Of a DNA stretch of 64,000 nucleotides, positions 1 to 13,001 are shown one piece after another (within the stretch, counting starts at the first letter, position 1; every line of letters starts with the position of its first letter). Both the position numbers and the translations under genes were made by a program. The notes beneath the pieces were generated by a model. The model saw only the letters and a list, made by a program, of their open reading frames with translations, searched no databases and was not told where the DNA came from. The stretch comes from Opitutus sp. (GTDB lineage: Bacteria; Verrucomicrobiota; Verrucomicrobiia; Opitutales; Opitutaceae), in NCBI GenBank assembly GCA_024998815.1, contig JACEUQ010000002.1:572501-636500 (forward strand), in the 5' to 3' direction.

Positions 1-393
1 GCCGTGCCAATGCCCTGCGAGTTCTCGCAGCACCAACCCGAGCACCTGCGAAGCCAGGTTCGGCTCGGAACCCTTCGGGGTGAGCAGAAGGAATCTCCTG
101 TTCTGCACAATCAGACTGAGCCGCTCCACCCGCGTGGTAGCACTCCAGCCAATCCATAGATCCCGGTCTTTGAGTGCATAGCTCGCCGGGCCCCACACCA
201 ACAGGGCCACCGCCTGCCCGCCTCGTTCGACCACCTGCCTCAGGTAGTCTCCCACCGGCTGCCCTGGCCCTAGATAATGCTTCTCGCGCAGCTGCTGGTC
301 GAACCACTCCTGCTCATCGGTTGTGGCCACCCGCACCTGCAATTGCCGGTCCCCCGTTTTTGCGCTCTTCGCTTCGTCTGGTTCAGAGTTCAT
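1..393 (-). CDS. DUF4338 (DruA-like) protein, 3' end cut by window edge
   Basis: An open frame runs from an ATG at 393 off the left edge, giving 131 codons without a stop. The translation has the pattern I associate with DUF4338: EKHYLG, then GDYLRQVV, LLVWGPASYALKDRD, WIGW, QNRRFLLL and NLASQVLG. DUF4338 is the domain of DruA from the Druantia anti-phage system, but solitary DUF4338 genes are also common in environmental bacteria, where they are often linked to transposase-like elements. The role of DruA is not established. Only the N-terminal part is visible and no other druantia gene lies to its right, so family membership is fairly secure and a defence role is not. The divergent neighbour starts at 548. 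Confidence 0.72.
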   Translation of the reverse strand, partial: MNSEPDEAKSAKTGDRQLQVRVATTDEQEWFDQQLREKHYLGPGQPVGDYLRQVVERGGQAVALLVWGPASYALKDRDLWIGWSATTRVERLSLIVQNRRFLLLTPKGSEPNLASQVLGLVLRELAGHWHG

Positions 394-547
394 CCCACCC
401 AAGCAGAAGCAAAATCGCCTCTTTCGTCTAGCCCAAAGTTACTCCGCTCATCCCCAATCACTTCCAATTGATGAGGAAAAGCCCCTGGGTTACAGCCTGG
501 GCGGAATCAGGTTGTCGTTGAAAATCTTCCGGAACCAAAGTGATTCC

Positions 548-1093
548 ATGTCCAAGTCCCTCCGCCCCTGGATCGCTCTTCTGCTGCTCGGCGTAGTCGG
601 CTCACCACTTCCCCTGGCCTCCGCCGCATCGCCGACGCCGGCCAGTCGACCGCAGATGAACCTGCCGGCCCTCGGCGAGGAGGTGCCGATCGAGCACATT
701 AAGGTGATTTGCGATTTCTATGGTCTCAACAAACTGTGGCGGAAAATCGAACGCGACCCGCCGATTCGTCCGTTCAAAAGCGATGGTTGCACCGGCTGGT
801 TCGACAACTGGAAAGGCGTCAGCCTTTACCCGGCCGGCTTTCTGCACGACCTGAAATATTGGGCCGGTTACCCGGGTGAGGACGTCGAGCGCCTGGCTGC
901 TGATGCCGAACTGATGATCGATGTCGCCCGACTGCTCAACTCGACCAGCATTGCCGAAACGATGTTTCACGGCGTCCGCATCGGCGGTACCGAAACACTC
1001 AACGCATCGTTTTCCTGGGGCTTTGGCCGTAGGCTGCTGATGCCGACCCCGCTCGCCAGCAAGCAAAGCGGCTCGCACCTCCATCCCCGTTAA
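548..1093 (+). CDS. Secreted protein with phospholipase A2-like HD motif
   Basis: This 181-residue protein begins with a signal peptide: MSKSLRPW, a hydrophobic stretch, then ASAASPT near residue 27. The mature part contains DGCTGWFDN followed by FLHDLKYWAGYPGEDVERLAADAEL. A DGC segment, then HD plus an aromatic, then an R..AD pair resembles a family of small exported bacterial proteins distantly related to phospholipase A2, in which the HD pair forms the active site. The cysteine-rich CC..HD version is reduced here. The ATG at 548 is preferred over an upstream in-frame start because it directly precedes the signal peptide. Enzymatic activity is inference only. The next reading frame, a damaged amidohydrolase, starts 64 bases downstream. 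Confidence 0.6.
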   Translation: MSKSLRPWIALLLLGVVGSPLPLASAASPTPASRPQMNLPALGEEVPIEHIKVICDFYGLNKLWRKIERDPPIRPFKSDGCTGWFDNWKGVSLYPAGFLHDLKYWAGYPGEDVERLAADAELMIDVARLLNSTSIAETMFHGVRIGGTETLNASFSWGFGRRLLMPTPLASKQSGSHLHPR

Positions 1094-1157
1094 CGATGTC
1101 GCCTCAGCGTTATGTGGAGTCATTGCCCTTAACCCGATTTACGAACCCTTCACCTCT

Positions 1158-2159
1158 ATGCGCATCGATTGCCACGTCCATGTCATCGGCACGGGAAAAA
1201 ACGGTTCTGGCTGCTGGTACCGACCGCGAGGGCTGACGCGCATCGGCGAACCCATTCTCCTGCGCTCTATGGGCCTCCGTGCGGCAGATTTGCAGGCGAA
1301 CTTCGAGTCGATCTAAGTCGAAGCCCTGCGGGCGCAACTACGCGGGACCGGGCTTAATGCCTTGGTGATTCTCGCCCAGGACGAACCCCACCGCGACGAC
1401 GGCACGGTGATCGCCGACACCGGCTCCTTTTACGTGCCCAATGACTACGTACTCGGGCTCGCCCGCACCCACGCGGAATTCCTGCCCGCCGTCTCGATTC
1501 ATCCCGCCCGGCCGGATGCATTAGCCGAACTGGACCGCTGCTTGGAGGGCGGGGCGGTCATGCTGAAGTGCCTGCCTAATTGCCAAAACATGGATTGGAA
1601 TGACCGGCGTTACCGGCCGTTTTTGGAGCGTATGGCTGAATCCGGACTGATTCTGCTCGCGCACACCGGCAGCGAACGGACCATGCCCGTGCTGCGCCCC
1701 GACCTCGCGGCGCCCCGGGTGTTGACCCAAGCGCTTGAAATCGGCGTCACCTGTATCGCGGCGCACTGTGGCACAGGCATGATCGCGCTTGATCCCGATT
1801 ATTTCGACGAGTTCGTCGCCATGACGAAACGCTACCCGAACCTTTATGGGGATAACAGCGCCCTCGCCGGCCTCAGCCTGCGCTTCCGACCCCGGCAGAT
1901 GCGACGAATTCTTGAGGACGAGGAACTGGCGGCGCGCATCCTTTATGGCAGCGATTTACCCGTGCCCCCGAGCGGACTGGTGATGGCGGCTTTTGGCATG
2001 ATCGAATGGGACGATTATCGGGCCTCGCGCCGCCATGTGAATCCCTTGGCGCGGGATGTGATGTTAAAGCGGGCCCTCGGATTCAGTCCGGAGAGCGAGA
2101 CGCGCTTGGCGACGCTGTTGCGCACGCCACACCTGGCGCCGGGGTTACGTAAAAGATAA
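1158..2159 (+). pseudogene. Amidohydrolase_2-type metal hydrolase with an in-frame TAA
   Basis: Reading from the ATG at 1158 gives MRIDCHVHVIG, the N-terminal HxH metal motif of amidohydrolase_2 (TIM-barrel) enzymes. Codon 53 is TAA (1314-1316), and the same frame then continues without interruption for 280 codons to 2159. The downstream part carries conserved barrel features: LLAHTGSE, IAAHCGTGM, NLYGDNSA and LYGSDLPVPP with the metal-binding aspartate. A single nonsense substitution is the simplest reading; both sides are in one frame, so no indel is needed. A product restarting at TTG 1362 or nearby would lack the HxH ligands and should be inactive. Stop readthrough or a sequencing error remain alternatives. 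The substrate is unknown. Confidence 0.72.
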
Positions 2160-2227
2160 TGAAGGGAGGGCCCGGCGGGCGTCCCCATTCAGGCTGGTCT
2201 ACGGACGGCTGGGAGGAGGGATGGCCA

Positions 2228-2258
2228 TAAAAAGGCCCGACCAGTAACGGTCGGGCCT
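2228..2258 (-). terminator. Rho-independent terminator of gltBD
   Basis: On the minus strand, AGGCCCGACC and GGTCGGGCCT form a perfect 10-bp stem around a 6-base loop, followed by a T run. It lies 36 bases past the gltD stop codon. Confidence 0.85.
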
Positions 2259-2293
2259 ACAACTGACACCGAACTCAATCTTCGGTTACCGGA

Positions 2294-3778
2294 TTACGGC
2301 AGCATGGTCGCGCCCATCAGGTAACGGTCGCACTCGCGCGCGGCCGCACGGCCTTCGTTGATCGCCCAGACCACCAAGCTCTGGCCGCGGCGGCAGTCGC
2401 CCGCCGCAAACACGCCCGGCACACTCGTCGTGTGCACGTTGTGCTCCGCCTTGATGTTGCTGCGCGCATCCGCCTCCAGTCCGAGCGCCTTCAGCACCAC
2501 CTGCTCCGGCCCGAGGAAGCCCATCGCCAGCAGCACCAGTTGCGCCTGACGCGTCTTCTCGGTGCCGGCCTGCTCCTGCGGCACGAACTGGCCATTGTCG
2601 TTCTTGCCCCACTTGATTTCCACCGTGACCAACGACTCAACGTGGCCGTTGGCGTCGGCGCTGAACTTTTTCACCGTGGTCAAATAGACGCGGGGGTCGG
2701 AACCGTAACGGGCGGCGGCCTCTTCCTGGCCGTAGTCCATCTTGTAGGTTTTTGGCCACTCCGGCCAGGGGTTGTCGGCCTGGCGCTCCAGCGCGGGCTT
2801 GGGCAGGATCTCGATTTGGGTAACGCTGCGGCAGCCCTGGCGCAGGGCCGAGCCCACGCAGTCGGTGCCGGTGTCGCCGCCACCGATCACGATCACGTCC
2901 TTGTCCTTGGCGCTGATCGGGCTGGTCGAGGGATCGCCGGCGAGAACCGCCTTGGTGTTGGCCGTGAGGTACTCCATCGCGAAGTGCACGCCGGTGTAGC
3001 TGCGGCCTTCGATCGGCAAATCGCGCGGCAGGGTCGCCCCGGTGGCAAACACCAGCGCGTCGAAACCCTTGCGCAGGTCAGCCACGTCGTGGGTCACGCC
3101 GATGTTGGCGTTGCACACGAAGGTGATGCCTTCCTGCTCCATCAACTGGATACGGCGCAGCACGACGTCCTTTTTATCCAACTTCATGTTGGGGATGCCG
3201 TACATGAGCAGGCCGCCCGGACGGTCGGCGCGTTCAAACACGGTGACGGTGTGGCCGGCGGCATTGAGCTGGGCGGCGGCGGACAGACCGGCGGGGCCGG
3301 AGCCGATCACGGCGACCTTTTTACCGGTGCGACTGCGGGGCGCGGTGGGGACAACCCAGCCCTCGTCCCAGCCCTTTTCGATAATCGAGTACTCGATGTT
3401 CTTGATCGTGACGGGCGGGTTGTTCAGGCCGAGCACGCAGGAGCCTTCGCAGGGCGCGGGGCAGACGCGGCCGGTGAACTCGGGGAAGTTGTTGGTCTTG
3501 TGCAGACGCTCGAGCGCCTCTTTCCACAGGCCGCGGAACACCAAGTCGTTGAACTCGGGAATGAGGTTATTGATCGGGCAACCGGAGGCCATGCCGCCGA
3601 TGAGTTTGCCGGTGTGGCAGAAGGGCACGCCGCAATCCATGCAGCGGGCGCCCTGATTTTTGAGTTTCTTCTCCTCCATGTGGAGGTGGAACTCGTTCCA
3701 GTCGCGCACCCGCTCAAGCGGAGGACGGTCGGCGGGGATTTCGCGCAGGTATTCGAGGAAGCCGGTAGGTTTGCCCAT
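2294..3778 (-). CDS. gltD: Glutamate synthase small subunit
   Basis: This is the 494-residue beta subunit of NADPH-dependent glutamate synthase. It oxidises NADPH on FAD and passes electrons through iron-sulfur clusters to GltB for reductive synthesis of glutamate. The N-terminal cysteines are visible as CMDCGVPFC (residues 46-54), GCPINN (about 66) and CPAPCEGSC (about 106-114). The FAD-binding Rossmann motif is [13 protein letters not shown] (about 158), the NADPH-binding motif is GGGDTGTDC (about 300), and the C-terminal FAD motif is [19 protein letters not shown]. The length is normal for the family. It lies 128 bases downstream of gltB on the same strand; the gap holds an inverted repeat. 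A strong terminator follows. The long open frame on the opposite strand is a codon-bias shadow. Confidence 0.97.
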   Translation of the reverse strand: MGKPTGFLEYLREIPADRPPLERVRDWNEFHLHMEEKKLKNQGARCMDCGVPFCHTGKLIGGMASGCPINNLIPEFNDLVFRGLWKEALERLHKTNNFPEFTGRVCPAPCEGSCVLGLNNPPVTIKNIEYSIIEKGWDEGWVVPTAPRSRTGKKVAVIGSGPAGLSAAAQLNAAGHTVTVFERADRPGGLLMYGIPNMKLDKKDVVLRRIQLMEQEGITFVCNANIGVTHDVADLRKGFDALVFATGATLPRDLPIEGRSYTGVHFAMEYLTANTKAVLAGDPSTSPISAKDKDVIVIGGGDTGTDCVGSALRQGCRSVTQIEILPKPALERQADNPWPEWPKTYKMDYGQEEAAARYGSDPRVYLTTVKKFSADANGHVESLVTVEIKWGKNDNGQFVPQEQAGTEKTRQAQLVLLAMGFLGPEQVVLKALGLEADARSNIKAEHNVHTTSVPGVFAAGDCRRGQSLVVWAINEGRAAARECDRYLMGATMLP

Positions 3779-3807
3779 GGGATGTGGAGGTCGGATTTTT
3801 AAATTTT

Positions 3808-3890
3808 AACGCAAAGGCGAGAAGACGCAGAAGACGCGAAGGAATGAACTCGAACTTTACGTGCTTAGCGTCTCGGCGACTTTGCGTTGA
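3808..3890. repeat. Inverted repeat between gltB and gltD
   Basis: ACGCAAAGGCGAGAAGACGC at the left end pairs imperfectly with a right arm containing GCGTCTCGGCGACTTTGCGT. The roughly 83-bp hairpin-forming element sits inside the gltBD transcript. It resembles, but is distinct from, the elements at 37168, 52166 and 63663. It could damp expression of gltD relative to gltB; that is inference. Confidence 0.7.
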
Positions 3891-3906
3891 AGGGTTGTTG
3901 CTGGAC

Positions 3907-8547
<4,641 letters not shown>

Positions 8548-8653
8548 GACAGGAATCGAGCCAGTTAAACGGACGGAAAGGGTGGGTTAAAAACCAGGGA
8601 GGGAGGAGCCTCCAGCGAGCGCCGAACGGTCGAAGCCGTCCGGGTCAGTAAAC

Positions 8654-8686
8654 GAAAAAAACGGCCTCGCGCTAGGAGACCGTTTT
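8654..8686 (-). terminator. Probable terminator of the glutaredoxin gene
   Basis: Read on the minus strand, AAAACGGTCTC and GAGGCCGTTTT flank a short loop and run into seven T residues. The stem has one bulge. It lies just past the stop codon of the glutaredoxin gene and before gltB. Confidence 0.7.
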
Positions 8687-8717
8687 GGGGGAGCGTCGAA
8701 ACGGTAGCCAGCATGCC

Positions 8718-9053
8718 TCAGAAGAAGCGTACGGTCTGGGTCGCCATTTTTGCGTGCTCGGCGTCGGTGCAACCGGCGTTGGTCGGGGCGCTCGCGGGAA
8801 CGTCGGTAGGCTTAACCAAGTTATTGGAAAGCATGTAGTTCTCCACCTCCTCGCCGGAGATGTCGGCCAGCATCACGCCGTCGATTTCGACGCAGGGTGA
8901 GAGGGGCTGACCGGACTTCTGCACCATCTCCGCGTAGTTGGCGCGGTTGTTGATGATGTCGATGTCCTCGAACGGCAGGCTGTACTTGCGCATGATGGTG
9001 CGAACACCGTTGGACCAGCCACAGGAGGGTTTCAGATAGGCTTTGATTTGCAT
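8718..9053 (-). CDS. Glutaredoxin family protein
   Basis: A 111-residue thioredoxin-fold protein beginning MQIKAYLKPSCGWSNGV. The CGWS motif (Cys11) takes the place of the CPYC/CGFS active site, so it has one active-site cysteine in the monothiol style. Later elements fit the fold: the cis-proline region QPLSPCVEIDG and the glutathione-side motif ADISGEEVENYM. The likely role is glutathione- or thiol-dependent disulfide exchange or cluster handling in the cytoplasm; the substrate cannot be read from sequence. The ATG at 9053 is chosen over an upstream one because it begins the first beta strand. It sits alone between gltB and the glycosyltransferase arm, with its own terminator. Confidence 0.85.
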   Translation of the reverse strand: MQIKAYLKPSCGWSNGVRTIMRKYSLPFEDIDIINNRANYAEMVQKSGQPLSPCVEIDGVMLADISGEEVENYMLSNNLVKPTDVPASAPTNAGCTDAEHAKMATQTVRFF

Positions 9054-9225
9054 GCGAAGGATGGGTTGAGCGGAAAAACCAGCCAATTGATACGCCCGAT
9101 TGCGCGACGATCAAGCGAAAGGTTCCCCATTTCCGTCAATTTTCCAGAGGAGGCAAACGGAGGGCCGTGTTCAGGTTCGCCGCAACTGAGATGACGGGAA
9201 GTCTGCGTCTACTTTTCTGAGGTGC

Positions 9226-10983
9226 TCAGGGGCGCACCCACACGCTGAGCGTCTGCCAGCGCGAACGCCCCAAGTTAAACACTTCCACCGTCTGCTGGCG
9301 CTGCGCAACCGCACTTAATCCGCTCGGCGCGGAATACTCGCGCCACTTCAAGCGTCCGGTGAAAAAACCCAGAGGGTCGCATTCGCGTTCCATCACCACC
9401 ACGGCCACCGGGCCGGGCTGGGCCAACATCGCCGCCAGCGCCTCGGGCTGGTCTGAAAAAGTCCACTTCGCGCCGCTGTAAAAAACGATGCTCGGCTCGG
9501 CAAAACGACAGCCCAGAAAACGCGTGCCGGCGGGCATCGCGCGCAACGCCGGCTCGAGCGTCACCCCGGGGCTGACCGACCGCAGCCCGGTGCCCATGCG
9601 CCACGCCCCCGCACTGATCAGCAGCACCCCGAGCACCACCACCGCCGCGCGACGCCCCCACCAGGCGGATGCCACCAGCAAAAAACCGCCCACCGTGACC
9701 AGCAGCCCGACGACGGCATCGCGCAACGGATCCAGCCCGGCGGGCAGTTCCGCGCGCACCACCAAAACCAGCGCCACCGTCGCCACCAGACCGAACACCG
9801 CGAAAAAAACTCCCATGGCCACCCGCGCCCAACGCGCCAGCGCCGCCATGCCCGCCGGCGTTAAGCCCGCGCCCAACAGGAGGAAAAATGCCGGAAATCC
9901 CGGCAGCACGTAGTGGGGCAACTGGGTCAGGTAGGCCGTGAAAATCACATACGGGGCCAGTAACCAGCTCGCCAGCCAAGCACGGCGGGCGTCCCACTCG
10001 CGCCGCGCCGCCACCCAGGCCGCACCGGCAAACACAACCCACGGAAACAGGGTCATAGGCGCGGTCATTAGGTAGAAAAACGGGTTGTAAGAGCGCCCGT
10101 TGAGTTTTTCCAAGCCCCGCTGCACCACGTGTTCACCGATACCTTTTTGCCAAAACAGGCCGTGCGTCGCCACCAGCGCCGGTATCCCCCAAATGGCGAC
10201 GATACCGGTGGCCAGCACCAGCCCGCGCCCCGCCTGCAGCCGCGCCCAGGGCAGCGGTTTGCGCCAAAATACCCAGCGCCACAACATCAGCGCCAGCGCC
10301 GGCACCACCAACGTAATTGGACCCTTGCCCAAAAAACCCAGTCCCAGCGACACCCACAGGCTCCACCACGCGAGCCGCGGGCTCCAGCTAGTCGTGGCCG
10401 AATCGGTCGGCTCCGTGCCGCCCGCAGCGCTCGCCGCCACACCCGTCGCTGCATTCGCAGTCCCGTTCGTAGCCGCCGCACCCGCCAGCGTCGGCGCGAG
10501 CAGCAACTCGGCCAGCGCTACGCAGGCCACCGCCACTGCCAACACCATGGGCATATCGGCCACCGCCAGCCGGCCGTGGATAAAAAACTGCAAGCTCGTC
10601 GCCAGCATGAACCCGGCGGCAAAGCCCGCCCGCGCACCGAACCAGCGCCGCCCTGTGTGCCAGACCAGCAGCACCAGCGCGAGCATGCAGGCCACCGCCG
10701 GCAGGCGCGCCCCCAGCTCATTGATTCCAACCGTCGCGTAACCGGCGTGCATGAGCCAGTAAACCAGCGCGGGTTTATCGAAGCGGTAGTCGCCATTGAA
10801 GGTCGGCACGATCCAGTCGTGGCGCTCCAACATTTCGCGGGCCGCAGTGGCAAAACGCGGCTCGTCGCGGTCCACCAGCGGCAGTTGCGCGGTGCCGGGC
10901 AGGTACACCGCCAGCACCAGCAGCACCAGCAACCAAGGGGCGAACCGGTCCCATTTCCACGTTTTGGCGGCTTCGGAGTTCAT
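9226..10983 (-). CDS. GT39 (ArnT/PMT-type) glycosyltransferase
   Basis: This 585-residue polytopic membrane protein has about a dozen hydrophobic segments. The first periplasmic loop carries LPLVDRDEPRFATAAREML, the acidic DE signature of GT-C enzymes that take a sugar from a polyprenyl-phosphate donor and pass it to lipid A or another acceptor on the outer face of the inner membrane. Further family signatures are YRFDKPALVYWL and the long C-terminal soluble segment. A low-complexity Ala/Thr/Gly loop near residues 165-195 is an unusual insertion. It is the last gene of a minus-strand set (GT2, LAB_N, PAP2, GT39) with gaps of 5-160 bases, so transfer of the sugar made by the GT2 enzyme is the natural inference. 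Confidence 0.88.
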   Translation of the reverse strand: MNSEAAKTWKWDRFAPWLLVLLVLAVYLPGTAQLPLVDRDEPRFATAAREMLERHDWIVPTFNGDYRFDKPALVYWLMHAGYATVGINELGARLPAVACMLALVLLVWHTGRRWFGARAGFAAGFMLATSLQFFIHGRLAVADMPMVLAVAVACVALAELLLAPTLAGAAATNGTANAATGVAASAAGGTEPTDSATTSWSPRLAWWSLWVSLGLGFLGKGPITLVVPALALMLWRWVFWRKPLPWARLQAGRGLVLATGIVAIWGIPALVATHGLFWQKGIGEHVVQRGLEKLNGRSYNPFFYLMTAPMTLFPWVVFAGAAWVAARREWDARRAWLASWLLAPYVIFTAYLTQLPHYVLPGFPAFFLLLGAGLTPAGMAALARWARVAMGVFFAVFGLVATVALVLVVRAELPAGLDPLRDAVVGLLVTVGGFLLVASAWWGRRAAVVVLGVLLISAGAWRMGTGLRSVSPGVTLEPALRAMPAGTRFLGCRFAEPSIVFYSGAKWTFSDQPEALAAMLAQPGPVAVVVMERECDPLGFFTGRLKWREYSAPSGLSAVAQRQQTVEVFNLGRSRWQTLSVWVRP

Positions 10984-10996
10984 CACTTCAATAAAT

Positions 10997-11698
10997 TCAC
11001 GCGGTTAACTTCGCTGGTTCCGTCGCGCGGTTTTCCAGCCAGCGGCGAATCGCCAGCGCCAGCACCGCGCCGACCAGCGTGCCCAGCGCGGCGCCGGCGA
11101 GCACGTCGCTTAGGTAATGGCTGCCCAAATACATCCGCGACCAGGCGACCAACCCCGCCGCCGCCACAAAGCCCACTCCCCAGCGCGGCGCCAGCACGGC
11201 CACCGCCACGGCCACCCCGAAGCAGTGGGTGGCGTGACCGGAGGGAAAGCTTTGAAACCCGGAGGCCCGCGCGAACCAGGTGAACTCATCGACCGCATTC
11301 ATGCTTGGCCGGGGACGGCCCAGTAGGGCCTTAAAAAAGACCGCGATTATCCCGGCAGTTGTCCCGCCCAGCAGCCCAGCGACCGCCGCGAACAGCCAGG
11401 GCAAGCGGCCAGCCCAGGCGCCAAGCCCGCCCAGCGCCAGCAGCGCCACGAACGGGGCCAGGTGCAGCTCGCCCCACTTGGAGGCGCCTTTAGCGAAGGC
11501 GATCATGCCCTCGGGTCGGGCTGCGGTTAACCCGTCGGCAATCGCCCGATCGGTGCCGCTCAGCGCGAGCCCGGCGGCCAACGCCAGCACGCAGGCCGCG
11601 CCCACGCCGATCGACCAAGCACGCCGACGCACGCTCCGGCCCGCCTCGCCGTACCAGCCACCGAGCACTCGCCACCATGCTGTCGTTTCCGCGCCCAT
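10997..11698 (-). CDS. PAP2-family membrane phosphatase
   Basis: A 233-residue membrane protein with the three PAP2 phosphatase motifs: KALLGRPRP, FPSGHATHCFG and SRMYLGSHYLSDVLAG. These supply the phosphate-binding Lys/Arg, the acid-base His of SGH and the nucleophilic His of SHYLSD. Such enzymes dephosphorylate undecaprenyl pyrophosphate, phosphatidylglycerophosphate or lipid A (LpxE/LpxF type) at the periplasmic face. Its place between LAB_N (5-base gap) and GT39 (13-base gap) favours a lipid A phosphatase or carrier-lipid recycling role. A second, clearly different PAP2 protein lies in the divergent arm. Confidence 0.9.
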   Translation of the reverse strand: MGAETTAWWRVLGGWYGEAGRSVRRRAWSIGVGAACVLALAAGLALSGTDRAIADGLTAARPEGMIAFAKGASKWGELHLAPFVALLALGGLGAWAGRLPWLFAAVAGLLGGTTAGIIAVFFKALLGRPRPSMNAVDEFTWFARASGFQSFPSGHATHCFGVAVAVAVLAPRWGVGFVAAAGLVAWSRMYLGSHYLSDVLAGAALGTLVGAVLALAIRRWLENRATEPAKLTA

Positions 11699-11703
11699 CT
11701 CGC

Positions 11704-12039
11704 TTAGAGTTTGGCAGCAGGATGCAGCTCGGGGTTACGGCGCATTTTCACGTCCATCCAAAGGTTGTACGCGCCGGTGAACGCCGGGAACAGGTTGGAC
11801 ATCACGCCCACCGAGTCGCTTTTACCCATCGTGAAATAGCACAGCAACATGACGCTGCCGACCACGCTCATGTACCAAAAAGCGCGCGGCATGACAGGGC
11901 GCCCGGCCGCCCGCGTGGCGATAAACTGCACCACCCAGCGTCCAGCAAACATGAGCGTGCCTAGGTAACCCACAATCTTCCACGCAGTGACGACCACGTT
12001 GATGCCACCCAGCGAGAGGTTAAACAAAACTTCGTTCAT
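11704..12039 (-). CDS. LAB_N (lipid A biosynthesis N-terminal) domain protein
   Basis: A 111-residue protein of about three membrane spans that matches the stand-alone LAB_N domain: FAGRWVVQFIATR, PRAFWYMSVVGSVMLLCYF, and a final NLWMDVKMRR. The domain occurs N-terminally in some lipid-A-disaccharide synthases and as small proteins next to GT2 and GT39 genes, and it is related to PQ-loop proteins. It lies between the GT2 gene and PAP2. A function in moving or presenting a polyprenyl-phosphate sugar, as ArnE/ArnF do in the aminoarabinose pathway, is a reasonable but untested inference. Confidence 0.85.
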   Translation of the reverse strand: MNEVLFNLSLGGINVVVTAWKIVGYLGTLMFAGRWVVQFIATRAAGRPVMPRAFWYMSVVGSVMLLCYFTMGKSDSVGVMSNLFPAFTGAYNLWMDVKMRRNPELHPAAKL

Positions 12040-12080
12040 AAGATAGACTCGTTGATTAATGGGGGGACTCGTTGCCGTAA

Positions 12081-12180
12081 AACGTAGCGCAAACTTCCAG
12101 TCTGCATTCCAGCTCGGAGCAGACTGGAAGTCTGCGCTACGTTTAGGAAATCCAAAACCGACTGAAAGCCCGCGCTACGT
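12081..12180. repeat. Dispersed inverted repeat of the GTAGCGCAGACTTCCAGTC family
   Basis: CGTAGCGCAAACTTCCAGTC and its complement near 12125-12143 form a hairpin of about 62 bp, followed by a decayed third arm ending in CCCGCGCTACG. Related copies are at 20010, 22732, 33203 and 43802. Confidence 0.9.
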
Positions 12181-12199
12181 CATCAAAAACGGCCGTCCC

Positions 12200-12934
12200 T
12201 TAGCGGGGGCCGGAGCCGGGCAGCACGCCTGCCGGGTACCGGATCTGGCGAGCCATGACCCAGCTCACCCCGAACAGGTCGCGCAGGCCGCGCAGCGCGC
12301 GCCCGCCGATGGTGTATTTGGATACGCCGCGGGTACGCGGGCGGTGGTTAACCGGCACTTCCACCAGGGTGAGACCAGCGTTGAGCAAGAGCGCGGGGAT
12401 GTAGCGGTGCAGGCCGTTGAACGGAATCAGGTAACCGACGTGGTCGCGGCGCATGGCCTTGAGCGAACAGCCGGTGTCACGCACCTGATCTTTGAGGAAA
12501 AAGCGGCGGATGTTGTTGGCGAAACGCGAAGCGACGCGGCGGTTAAAACTATCCTGGCGGGTGCGGCGGTAACCGCAGGCAAAGTCGACGCCGTCCATCG
12601 CGGCGACCAGAGCGGGGATGTCGGCAGGATCGTTCTGGCCGTCGCCGTCGAGCATGACGCAAACCCGGCCGGTCGCGTGGGAAAGGCCGGCGTAGAGCGC
12701 GGCGCTTTGGCCGAGGTTGACCGGCAGGGCCAGAGCGGTGACCCCGGGAACGCCTTTGATGCGGGCCAAGGTGGCGTCACGCGAACCGTCGTCCACGGCG
12801 ATGATCTCGGCGTCGGGACAGGCGGCCAACACCTCACGCAGGAGCGGCTCGACGTTTTCGTCCTCGTTGTAGAAAGGGATGATGATGGACAGGTGGGTCA
12901 CGGCTAAAGCCCCATAAACCGAGGGATCAACCAT
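12200..12934 (-). CDS. GT2 polyprenyl-phosphate glycosyltransferase (DPM1/ArnC/RgtE-like)
   Basis: A 244-residue GT-A enzyme with the signatures of dolichyl/undecaprenyl-phosphate sugar transferases: LSIIIPFYNEDENVEPLL at the N terminus, AVDDGSRD (nucleotide site), VMLDGDGQNDPADI (metal-binding DxD region) and GVSKYTIGGRALRGLRDL at the acceptor end. It should move a sugar from a nucleotide donor to a polyprenyl phosphate on the cytoplasmic face. It lacks the two C-terminal membrane spans of ArnC. The ATG at 12934 starts just before the first beta strand; an upstream in-frame extension would run into the divergent gene. It is first in the minus-strand arm, and its start is 67 bases from that of the plus-strand arm. 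Confidence 0.9.
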   Translation of the reverse strand: MVDPSVYGALAVTHLSIIIPFYNEDENVEPLLREVLAACPDAEIIAVDDGSRDATLARIKGVPGVTALALPVNLGQSAALYAGLSHATGRVCVMLDGDGQNDPADIPALVAAMDGVDFACGYRRTRQDSFNRRVASRFANNIRRFFLKDQVRDTGCSLKAMRRDHVGYLIPFNGLHRYIPALLLNAGLTLVEVPVNHRPRTRGVSKYTIGGRALRGLRDLFGVSWVMARQIRYPAGVLPGSGPR

Positions 12935-13001
12935 GGGAGGCAATCTAATTTTCGGGTTGAGCGGGGGTGGGGCGACTGCGACGGTGGCCGTTTTTATCGC
13001 C
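12935..13001. promoter_or_regulatory. Probable shared divergent promoter region
   Basis: These 67 bases separate the starts of two divergent sugar-transfer arms. No clear -35/-10 pair could be assigned, so this rests on gene layout alone. If the upper arm used its other ATG at 12933, the two coding regions would overlap by two bases. Confidence 0.3.

Noticed and set aside
323-547. Extension of the PLA2-like gene to an upstream ATG
   Set aside because: It would place 75 unrelated residues before a clear signal peptide and run into the divergent gene.
1-2159. Complete Druantia defence system
   Set aside because: Only a partial DruA-like gene is present. The genes to its right are a secreted protein and a broken amidohydrolase.
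2432-3802. 456-codon open frame on the plus strand
   Set aside because: Antisense shadow of gltD, with no recognisable domain.
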